Shown here one piece after another: positions 56,009 to 64,000 of a stretch of 64,000 nucleotides of DNA. Positions within the stretch are counted from its first letter, which is position 1. Every line of letters starts with the position of its first letter. The notes below the pieces were generated by a model. The model worked only from the letters and a program-made list of their open reading frames with translations. It did no database searches and was not told where the DNA came from. The translations under genes and the position numbers were made by a program. Source of the stretch: Megaleporinus macrocephalus (lineage: Eukaryota > Chordata > Actinopteri > Characiformes > Anostomidae); the NCBI GenBank assembly GCA_021613375.1, contig CM038727.1, positions 1,579,832 to 1,643,831 of the forward strand. The letters are read 5' to 3'.

Positions 56009-58176
56009 GTAGACTGCAGGAGCGTGTATGGCTTGTTCATTGGCCACAGATGCAATATTCTATAGTTCCTATAGCACAGACGCTGAAGAGGTGGCTAATG
56101 TGTTTTTGGGTGTTACCCATGCAGGTGCTAAGGAGCCCAAGGAGCCCAATTTCTGCTGTGTCGTAGTCTCGAAGAGGAGGCTGGTGGAGCCCATCACAGC
56201 TTTCAGGTTACAGAGTAAGAACCTGCCGTGTGTCAGAGCCGTCATGTAAGTGCAACTTCAGAATACAACCACATACCGAGGTTCTCGAGTGCAGAACAGT
56301 CCGTGTGTAACAGATATTATAATCATCTGCAGCTTTCAGACTGAAAAGGGGCAATACTGCAGCGATCCCAACGAGCTCTGGGTGCGGGAGAAGGTTCGGG
56401 AGCTGGTGTAAGTTTGATGGGGTTACTGAAATGTTCAGCTGTCTGTTTCCATATGGTTGCCGTCCTAAGACAAACACGTGTCTCCATTTTCACACATTTT
56501 TTTTTTTTTAACATATCTACATAAAAATCAGGTTACAAGAGAAAAAACGTACCTCCACAGAAGCAGCTCGGGGTCTGGAGATAACCCTTACTACCTCCTC
56601 TGGAGAAGCTCAGGGTCTGAAGAACACCCTTACCTCCTCTGAAGCAGCTCGAGATCTGGAGAACACCCTTACTACCTCCTCTGAAGCAGCTCGGAGTCTG
56701 GAGATAACTCTTACTAACCTAACTGAAGCAGCTCGGAGTCTGGAGATAACTCTTACTACTTCTTCTGAAGCAGCTCGAGGTCTGGTGAACTTCCCTACTA
56801 CCTCCTCTGAAGCAGCTCGGGGTCTGGAGAACTCCCTTACTACCTCCTCTGAAGCAGCTCGGGGTCTGGAGAACTCCCTTACTACCTCCTCTGAAGCAGC
56901 TCGGAGTCTGGAAATAACTCTTACTAACCCGACTGAAGCAGCTCGGAGTCTGGAGATAACTCTTACTACTTCTTCTGAAGCAGCTCGAGGTCTGGTGAAC
57001 TTCTCTACTACCTCCTCTGAAGCAGCTCGGGGTCTGGAGAACTCCCTTACTACCTCCTCTGAAGCAGCTCGGGGTCTGGAGAACTCCCTTACTACCTCCT
57101 CTGAAGCAGCTCGGGGTCTGGAGAACTCCCTTACTACCTCCTCTGAAGCAGCTCGGGGTCTGGAGATAAGCCTTACGATATTGTATAGTTCCTATAGTAC
57201 AGACGCTGAAGAGGTGGCTAATGTGTTTTTGGGTTTTGCCCATGCAGGTACTAAGAATCCCAATTTCTGCTGTGTCGTAGTCTCGAAGAGGAGGCTGGTG
57301 GAGCCCATCACAGCTTTCAGGTTACAGAGTAAGAACCCACCTTGTGTCAGAGCCGTCATGTGAGTGCAACTTCAAAATACAATCACATACCGAGAGTCTC
57401 GAGTGCAGAACAGTCCGTGAGTAACAGGTACTATAATCATCTGCAGCTTTCAGACTAAAAGGAGGCACTACTGCAGCGATCCCAACGAGCTCTGGGTGCG
57501 GGAGACGGTTCGGAGGTTGAGGTAAGTTTGGTATGAGTTACTAAAATGTTCAGCTGTCTGTTTCCATATCGTCGCTGTCCTAAGACAAACAGGTGTCTCC
57601 ATTTTTGTTCATTTTTTTAATTCTACATCACTTGAAGGCAGCTTGGAAAACAGTTCTGGTTCCATTGACTCACATGGACCTTCTCCTGTAAAGCTGCGAT
57701 TCTGGTGATACTCATGGTTCTTTCGAGAGCGACGATATGGCTAACACATGTTTGAGAACTGAGAGCAAACGCAGTGAGGACACTGAATACTTCATACCTC
57801 ACGAGGCATTTTTTACATCTACATAAATATCAGGATACTAAAGATAAAAGCAGCTGAAGAACTGGAGAAGACCCTTATTGCCTCCTCTGAAGCAGCTCAT
57901 GGTCTGGAGAACATCCTTACCTCGTCTGACGCAGCTCATGGTCTGGAGAACATCCTTACCTCGTCTGAAGCAGCTCATGGTCTGGAGAACATCCTTACCT
58001 CGTCTGACGCAGCTCATGGTCTGGAGAACATCCTTACCTCGTCTGACGCAGCTCATGGTCTGGAGAACATCTTTACCTCCTCTGAAGCAGCTCAGGGTCT
58101 GGAGAAGATCGTTACCTTCTCTGGAAGCTTTGAGGCTGGGAGCGTGCAGTTCTGCACTGATCCAAGACTGAATTAG
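55954..58176 (+). CDS. double CC-chemokine-domain secreted protein with repeat stalks (six-exon model)
   Basis: Exons 55954-56008, 56125-56245, 56333-56407, 56532-57359, 57447-57521 and 57834-58176 sum to 1497 bases: 498 codons plus TAG, with no internal stop. Order: hydrophobic signal peptide (MTGLAAAAIMACTLWTLT); chemokine domain 1 (NFCCVVVSKRRLVEP, LPCVRAV, FQTEKGQYCSDPNELWV); 15 repeats of about 14 residues (TSSEAARGLENSLT); chemokine domain 2, almost identical to domain 1; about six 13-residue repeats (EAAHGLENILTSS); tail FEAGSVQFCTDPRLN. Introns 1 and 2 have the phases (1 and 2) of classical chemokine genes. Chemokines attract leukocytes through G-protein-coupled receptors. No transmembrane segment is visible, so it is not anchored like CX3CL1. 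The subgroup is not determinable here. The fused reading is inferred; alternatives are two overlapping genes or a plain short chemokine. Confidence 0.6.
56125..56411 (+). CDS. chemokine domain 1 (exons 2 and 3)
   Basis: Exon 2 is 56125-56245 and exon 3 is 56333-56407, with an 87-base intron. The adjacent Cys pair in NFCC, Cys in LPCVRAV and Cys in QYCSDP give the four-cysteine CC pattern, with 23 residues between the second and third Cys. A C-terminal helix with Trp follows (ELWVREKVREL). The donor after exon 3 reads GT/GTAAGT; without splicing the frame ends at TAA 56409-56411. Confidence 0.85.
56532..57247 (+). CDS. repeat stalk 1, 15 units, continuing into former intron sequence
   Basis: Acceptor with a long T tract and CAG at 56529-56531. 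Phase 2 matches exon 3. Units EAARGLENSLTTSS (42 bp) include a repeated five-unit block marked by N(L/P)TEAARSLEITLT. NLT and NFS are possible N-glycosylation sites; TTSS clusters suit O-glycosylation. From about 57170 the frame runs through 75 bases homologous to intron 1 (YSSYSTDAEEVANVFLG) into exon 2'. Confidence 0.55.
57248..57526 (+). CDS. chemokine domain 2 (exons 2' and 3'), tandem duplicate
   Basis: 57248-57359 and 57447-57521. Reads TKNPNFCCVVVSKRRLVEP, PPCVRAV, then HYCSDPNELWVRETVRRLR. All four cysteines and the helix Trp are kept. The intervening intron is also highly similar to copy 1, so the duplication is recent. It has no signal-peptide exon of its own. Unspliced, exon 3' ends at TAA 57523-57525. 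Confidence 0.82.
57834..58176 (+). CDS. repeat stalk 2 and C terminus
   Basis: The acceptor region (TCTACATAAATATCAG) matches that of stalk 1 (TCTACATAAAAATCAG). Units are 13 residues (39 bp): DAAHGLENILTSS and EAAHGLENILTSS, about six copies. The end, FEAGSVQFCTDPRLN and TAG 58174-58176, lines up with FQTEKGQYCSDPN of exon 3, suggesting a third, truncated chemokine module. Confidence 0.55.
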
Positions 58177-58429
58177 GATGAAGCTCCACGAGTTGGGTAA
58201 CTTTAATTTGTGCATCTTCTAACATACTTACAGAAATTCAGCCGCATTTAAGAGTTAAAACACAGGCATCACAGGTGGCTACTGTCCCGTTGGTGTCTGG
58301 TGGTCGATGACCAGCCTGACGAGCGCTGAGTGGCGGGTCATCCTTTCTGCTCTGATCAATAAAAATAAATAAATAAATAAATAAAAGCGGAATGTTTCTG
58401 CGTCTTCTTACTGTATGCCAAAGCTACAC
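58177..58429 (+). other. probable chemokine 3' UTR
   Basis: AATAAA motifs at about 58357-58384 could serve as the poly(A) signal. They sit in an (AAAT)n run, so placement is uncertain. Confidence 0.4.
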
Positions 58430-58500
58430 TGGTGTCAGAAGTGAGAGTAACTCCTTGCAGAACAGTGGACGATCTTAAACTCAAAAAATGAGTGGATGGG
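58300..58500 (+). mobile_element. possible LTR end plus primer-binding site
   Basis: AATAAA-rich sequence is followed by TGGTGTCAGAAGTG at 58430, which resembles, from memory, the primer-binding site after the LTR of fish Ty3/gypsy-type elements. No coding domain follows. It may overlap the chemokine 3' UTR. Confidence 0.3.
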
Positions 58501-59345
58501 CGGACAGTTAAAGAGGAGGCCGGTTGAGGCATGGCAGTGGGCTCAGTTAGAAGATGTCCAGAAGGGGGGATTATCGTTATGTGCAGTGGGTTTTTCTGGC
58601 TCTATGGTATGTATCTGCTGTGTTTTTATTACAGTTCCCAGTTTCTCTGTTCCAGTCCTGGTTTTCCACTTCTGATTGCTGGTGTAAATATTGTAAACTG
58701 TGTACAGCGCTGGGTGTCGGGAGTGACTGCCGTTTGTTTTGAGATGTGCGTTGTTGTGTATATGTTTGTGTAGTCAGGGTTCGGTTAGCACACTTTGTTT
58801 TTGTGTTTCTTTATTATGTCCACTCGACTTATTATAAGAGTTGAGAACGTCCTCCTCTGAACTTTACATTGTAACTGTACAATGAAATTCTTACTTTGCT
58901 GTTCCTCCACTCACCAACAGATAAATATAACCAAAAAAAACAAACAAACAAAAATGTATATATATATATTTATATACAAAAAATACAAAGTTTAATATCT
59001 TATAAGTTAAAGTTAATAAAATTAAAGTTAAAAAATATATATATATTTTTTTTATAATTAAATGAATGAAAAATAAAAGTTAAAAAATAAAAAATATATG
59101 TTGTATATATCTTGATTTGTGTTCGAGTGCTTTTGGTGGAAAACAGGACAGATTCTGTGATGTAGGCAGGTTCTAGGTCATTTAGAACTTATAAATCTAT
59201 CTTAAAGGATCCAGACGGTCAGTGCAGGTTATGAATGGAGCTGATACGAGTCTCTGGTTTGGTTTTGTGAGGGTCCGAGGTCCTGTGTTCTGTACCAGTT
59301 GTAGGTTAAGAACGCCAGTAAGAGACCATTACAGTGATCAACTCT
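58501..59345. other. AT-rich intergenic sequence, nothing firm
   Basis: ACAATGAAATTCTTACTT at about 58879 is a common interspersed-repeat motif. From 58920 to 59110 the sequence is low-complexity A/T. Confidence 0.4.
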
Positions 59346-59800
59346 GTAACATCAGCAAATATATAAAGTGGCCAGATAGTGGAATCACAGGGTAGGTGTT
59401 TATAATAAAGTGGCCAGTTAGTGTAAGCAGAAGGTAGGTGTTTCTAATAAAGTGGCCACATAGTGGAATCACAGGGTAGGTGTTTCTAATAAAGTGGCCA
59501 GTTAGTGTAAGCAGAAGGTAGGTGTTTCTAATGAAGTGGCCAGTTAGTGTAAGCAGAAGGTAGGTGTTTCTAATAAAGTGGCCACATAGTGGAATCACAA
59601 GGTAGGCCTTCTAATAAAGTGTCCAAATAGTGGAATCACAGGGTAGGTGTTTCTCATAAAGTGGCCAGTTAGTGTAAGCACAAGGTGGGTGTTTCTAATA
59701 AAGTGGCCAGATAGTAGAAGCACAAGGTGGGTGTTTTCTAATAAAGTGGCCAGTTAGTGTAAGCACAAGGTGGGTGCTTCTAATAAAGCGGCCGGTTAAT
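59346..59800 (+). repeat. about 40-bp minisatellite (TAATAAAGTGGCCAGTTAGT)
   Basis: About 11 units with two variants, TGGAATCACAGGGTAGG and TGTAAGCAGAAGGTAGG. Single reverse-complement monomers occur at 39889 and 63343 (CTGGCC.TTTTATT), so the unit probably comes from the end of a dispersed element. Confidence 0.85.
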
Positions 59801-59982
59801 AAAAGGTACAAGGTCTAAGCCAGTGAAACCCAGTCAGTAGATCAGGCCGTATTGTTCCTCAGTCTGTTAATGCAAGTACTTGTATTCCCCTCTAGAGGGC
59901 AGCATTGGCACTGTTGTCTATCTGTGATTAACTACACAGAATATTGTGCTTTAAAAAGTCTTCAGTTCTTTTTTTCAAGTAA

Positions 59983-60845
59983 CATAAATATGTTATTGTG
60001 AGAGAAGTAGATCAGATCTTGATCCAGTTTGAAGAACAAAGTTAGGTTCCAGATTTCTCCTGGACGCCCCAGACATTGTGTGAATGTGTTCAGTTCCTTC
60101 AGCAGCAAATCTTGATTTAGCTTAATGAAGTACTGAGCAGTCAAAGCAGGTATTAGATCAGAACTGATAATAATACTGGGTTGTTTAGAAGAAGCTTGGA
60201 AAGAGTTAAATAAACACACTGACGTATGGAAAACCACTACTTACTCTATTAATACTGATTAATATTTAATAATAAAGTGTAAAAGCACTACTTACTCTAT
60301 TAATACTGATTAATATTTAATAATAAAGTGTAAAAACACTACTTACTCTATTAATACTGATTAATATTTAATAATAAAGTGTAAAAAACACTACTTACTC
60401 TATTAATACTGATTAATATTTAATAATAAAGTGTAAAAGCACTACTTACTCTATAAATACTGATTAATATTTAATAATAAAGTGTAAAAGCACTACTTAC
60501 TCTATTAATACTGATTAATATTTAATAATAAAGTGGAAAAGCTCTACTTACTCTATTAATACAGATTAATATTTAATAATAAAGTGTAAAAGCACTACTT
60601 ACTCTATTAATACTGTTTAATATTTAATAATAAAGTGGAAAAGCACTACTTACTCTATTAATACTGATTAATATTTAATAATAAAGTGTAAAAGCTCTAC
60701 TTACTCTATTAATACTGATTAATATTTAATAATAAAGTGTAAAAGCCCTACTTACTCTATTAATACTGATTAATATTTAATACTGAGTAAATAAAAGCTT
60801 CCTGTCTGGAACAAATAGCTTTTTATATATAATAATGTCCCCAAG
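59983..60845 (-). mobile_element. dispersed repeat with internal 51-bp array, inverted copy
   Basis: Reverse complement of 38661-39419 in the same order: flank ending at CATAAATATGTTATTGTG, about eleven 51-bp units (60235-60785), then AAAAGCTTCCTGTCTGGAAC. The two copies are about 20.6 kb apart. Confidence 0.75.
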
Positions 60846-61640
60846 TGTCTAAAACTTTTGCACAATTCTGATTGAAGGTTGGCTTTGTGATGAACTAAGA
60901 GGGGAAATGAAAAGAAACATTGAATTTTCTTGCTTCGCATGTTTTTATCATATGCATAAGTGAATGTTTAAGTCACTTAAATACATGTAATAGATTTGAT
61001 TGGCAGGGAAATCAACCAACACTTTTCGAACTTTCTCCAATTTAAAAGTGAAAAAATATAATAGTTTAAAACGTTTCAGAGCAAAAATGCTGAATCAGCA
61101 TCAGGAGTCCACTTCCCGCTCCTTTAGTCATGAGGTCACTTTTTCCCTGACCGCATAGAAGGAGGCGGGCTGTCCTCGTGAATAACGTAGCGTTTCTCAC
61201 ACGTCTAAATATAGAATTCCGAGAGAGCTCTGAAAAATCATCTGCTGTAATGAGAATCGGTGAGAAAGAACCACTGAAGTTTAAGAAATGCAGTAAAACT
61301 GGGACCAAATTTGTCCAAAATTAATCACGATTAATTAGCAATTAATTAACAATTAATGTTATGACACTGCTATGTATCATGTATTTTATAGTTATTACAG
61401 TGTCATTTTCAATTATGGGCCCAAAGACAGAACCATGCTTTATTAAAATTAATTAATCTACAGTTTGATTTATTTTACAGTAACAATAAAATAATGTTTC
61501 AGTAATTTTACAGTAATTATACAGTAACTGTAGACTAATTATAAATAGTTACATGGTTATATAGAGTTAGAGTTATATAGCGTTAGTACATTAATTTACA
61601 AGTAGTAACATGTAGTAATTATACAGCACAGTAAAAATAA
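60846..61640. other. AT-rich intergenic sequence
   Basis: No gene or element end is supported. Confidence 0.4.
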
Positions 61641-61644
61641 TCCT

Positions 61645-61850
61645 GTAAACCTGTTATACTCCACACCTCTTCATCATTTATCAGACACTGTTATACTCCA
61701 CACCTCTTCATCAGCTATTAGTTATCAGACACTGTTATACTCCACACCTCTTCATCAGTTATCAGACACTGTTATACTCCACACCTCTTCATCAGTTATC
61801 AGTTATCAGACACTGTTATACACTGGACCTCTATATCAGTTATCAGACTG
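61645..61850 (+). repeat. minisatellite (TTATACTCCACACCTCTTCA), about five units
   Basis: Units of 37-47 bp with TCAGTTATCAGACACTG connectors. Confidence 0.9.
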
Positions 61851-62029
61851 TATCATATTATATTTATTTCAGATGTATCTGTATAACTGTATGTTATATA
61901 TAATATACTGTTAACTATATATAATAATAAAAAAGTGCTATACAAAATAAACTTATACTGTTATTATTACACTATACGTATTATATTATACACCTTATAT
62001 ACAGTGTATAAATGTAAATATTGCTGCTG

Positions 62030-62288
62030 CTTTTTATTACATATTTGCACTGCCGACTGCAGAACTGTGTATTTGCACTACTGTAGTGGTCTGCACAGTT
62101 TACACTGATTAACTGCACTACTGTCATCATTCTTACAGACACACTGTGAGACATTCACAGTTATTTTGTATATACTATTTATTTTATATTCTGTTTTTTT
62201 GTTGTTGTAACTGTCATGTTTTGTCTGACATTGTGCACTTGTGAAGTAGATACTGCATGCCTTAAATTTTCCTCTGGAACCAATAAAA

Positions 62289-62336
<48 letters not shown>
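62030..62336 (+). mobile_element. LINE 3' end with (ATCT)n tail
   Basis: GCAC-rich 3' UTR (TTGCACTACTGTAG, TGTGCACTTGTGAAG) ending TTTTCCTCTGGAACCAATAA and (ATCT)n at 62292-62336. From memory fish L2/RTE-type LINEs end this way. 5'-truncated; no ORF. Confidence 0.6.
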
Positions 62337-63025
62337 AGTAACTATAGAGTTAATATACAGTAATTATACAGTAACTATAGAGTTATTATACAGTAATTAT
62401 ACAGTAACTATAGTTATTATACAGTAATTATACAGTAACTATAGAGTTATTATACAGTAACTATAGTTATTATACAGTAATTATAAAGTTAATATACAGC
62501 AATTATACAGTAACTATAGTTAATATACAGTAATTATACAGTAACTATAGAGTTATTATACAGTAACTATAGTTAATATACAGTAATTATACAGTAACTA
62601 TAGAGTTATTGTACAGTAATTATAAAGTTAATATACAGCAATTATACAGTAACTATAGAGTTATTATACAGTAATTATAAAGTTAATATACAGCAATTAT
62701 ACAGTAACTATAGAGTTATTATACAGTAATTATAAAGTTAATATACAGCAATTATACAGTAACTATAGTTAATATACAGTAATTATAAAGTTAATATACA
62801 GCAATTATACAGTAACTATAGAGTTATTATACAGTAATTATAAAGTTAATATACAGCAATTATACAGTAACTATAGAGTTATTATACAGTAATTATACAG
62901 TAACTATAGAGTTATTATACAGTAATTATACAGTAACTATAGAGTTATTATACAGTAATTATACAGTAACTATTGAGTTATTATACAGTAATTATAAAGT
63001 TATTATACAGTAATTGTACAGTAAC
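62337..63025 (+). repeat. minisatellite of TTATACAGTAATTATACAGT units
   Basis: AT-rich units of about 27-50 bp built from ACAGTAACTATAGAGTTATT and AAAGTTAATATACAGCAATT, starting immediately after the LINE tail. Confidence 0.92.
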
Positions 63026-63600
63026 TACCACAAATAAAGAACCTGCTGTGAAACTAGCAAGTCTATACAAAACCAGTACCACACACTGACCACAGACTGG
63101 AGTGAATCCAGCAGATACAGTAGTTTAGAGCTTTTTCAGCACTTTCTCTGGATGATTGATCCGCCGTGCTCGCAGGGGAAACCCAGCTCATGCAATTCAC
63201 CATCACATGATGGTTTACAGGAAAACTGTTGCAACATTTCTTTTGCTTTCGAACTAGCAGAGTGAGGTTATGAATGTGAGCGGAGATGCTGAGCAGGCAC
63301 TGTTCCCTGGTATTATTCAAATCAAGCTTCCTAAATGCTCAGTCACTGGCCATTTTATTGGAAACACCAGCGCTGTGCAAAAGTGCATTCAGTTCTTTTA
63401 TACTAAGTCAAAGTGACAAGTGAGTGATTAAATTATTTCGAGAAAGCAGACATGATTTAAAGTTGATGCACCATAAACACAACAACTGTACAGTACAATA
63501 ACAACGTTAAAGTGGTCATGATTGTGTACTGACCTGGATCTGGATCTGAACCAGTTATTTATTTATTTAAAATCAATGTGAAATGCTGAAGTGGTTGTTA
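63026..63600. other. intergenic, nothing firm
   Basis: CACTGGCCATTTTATTGGAAA at 63342 is trimmed here to its shared core CTGGCCATTTTATT, a relative of the 59346-59800 monomer. No gene. Confidence 0.4.
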
Positions 63601-63602
63601 TA

Positions 63603-63607
<5 letters not shown>

Positions 63608-63688
<81 letters not shown>
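63608..63688. repeat. (AT)n microsatellite
   Basis: About 39 AT units with one AC interruption. Confidence 0.98.
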
Positions 63689-63691
<3 letters not shown>

Positions 63692-63699
63692 TATATAAA

Positions 63700-64000
63700 A
63701 TCACTACCACTCAAAAGTTAGGGATCACAGTGAAATGTTCTTGTTTTAATGGAGTATCTTCTTCCTTAACACAACAATGGACTGACGGGTCTCTAAAGAA
63801 AGTTGTTTCTTTCTGGTCATTGTGAGTCGGTCAGCAAGCCATCAACTGCTGATCTTCAGATACTAAACTAACCTAGAATGTTGTTCCCTTTTATACTCAC
63901 TTATTAGTAGAATGTTTTTCAGCTGTGATCACAATTGAGCAAGTGTCCTAACAACCAATTAGTCCAATAACATCCTCAACTTGGATTGGTGGTCGTACCA
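63700..64000. mobile_element. Tc1-like element end, cut by the window edge
   Basis: CACTACCACTCAAAAGTTAG followed by GGATCAC resembles the common teleost Tc1 terminal repeat (ACCGTTCAAAAGTTTGGGGT), known from memory. It lies just after the TA-rich run; the other end is outside. Confidence 0.5.

Noticed and set aside
56719..57243. 174-codon minus-strand frame (CFRGGSKGVLQTPS repeats) opposite stalk 1
   Set aside because: Shadow of the 42-bp coding repeat; no splice sites or homology.
57838..58215. 125-codon minus-strand frame opposite stalk 2
   Set aside because: It is the shadow of the 39-bp units. The plus frame connects by phase to chemokine exon 3', while the minus frame connects to nothing.
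58531..58773. 80-codon plus frame with hydrophobic stretch downstream of the chemokine gene
   Set aside because: No homology recognised; it follows a possible LTR/primer site and could be chance.

Overview
The window looks like nuclear DNA of a teleost fish. It has GT-AG split genes, a vasoactive intestinal peptide receptor 2 gene, a CC-chemokine gene, Tc1/mariner, hAT-like, SINE and LINE fragments, and an extreme load of minisatellites. The repeat families resemble those of otophysan fishes (characins, catfishes); this is an inference from memory, not a search. There are no rRNA or tRNA genes, CRISPR arrays or bacterial-style operons. By my tally of spans, about 40% of the 64 kb is tandem repeat.

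Region 1 (1-12184, + strand) is the 3' half of vipr2. Six coding exons (1018-1078, 1239-1308, 10408-10499, 10996-11137, 11221-11262, 12011-12184) encode the receptor from mid TM4 to a C-terminal PDZ-type tail. Upstream exons lie outside the window. The 9.1-kb intron between the second and third exon holds six independent minisatellites, a Tc1-type remnant and two foldback-type fragments.

Region 2 (12.2-55.5 kb) has no supported host gene. It holds an 8.2-kb array of a 30-bp repeat (24232-32431) with a nested 2.6-kb tandem duplication, a 1.5-kb almost A-free CTGTCTCT array, and a 1.8-kb array of a 20-bp unit grown inside the tRNA-like head of a SINE. It also holds two Tc1 elements with terminal inverted repeats and dead transposases (44841-45685, 46913-48115), and a long inverted-repeat element whose arms are 45-bp tandem repeats (49134-51290).

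Region 3 (55954-58176, + strand) is the most interesting. A CC-chemokine gene has its domain exons duplicated in tandem, and each copy is followed by an exon of Thr/Ser/Glu/Ala-rich repeats (14-aa and 13-aa units). All splice phases agree, so six exons give one open frame of 498 codons. The predicted secreted protein is signal peptide, chemokine domain, 15-unit stalk, second chemokine domain, second stalk and a short cysteine motif like a third chemokine exon 3. Both exon-3 donors carry an in-frame TAA, so keeping that intron would give an ordinary short chemokine.

Region 4 (58.2-64 kb) is non-coding. It contains a possible LTR-retroelement scrap, several minisatellites, an inverted copy of a repeat also found at 38.7-39.4 kb, a LINE 3' end with an ATCT tail, and the edge of another Tc1-like element. 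Where families are named without a visible diagnostic motif, the naming is from memory and is marked as such.
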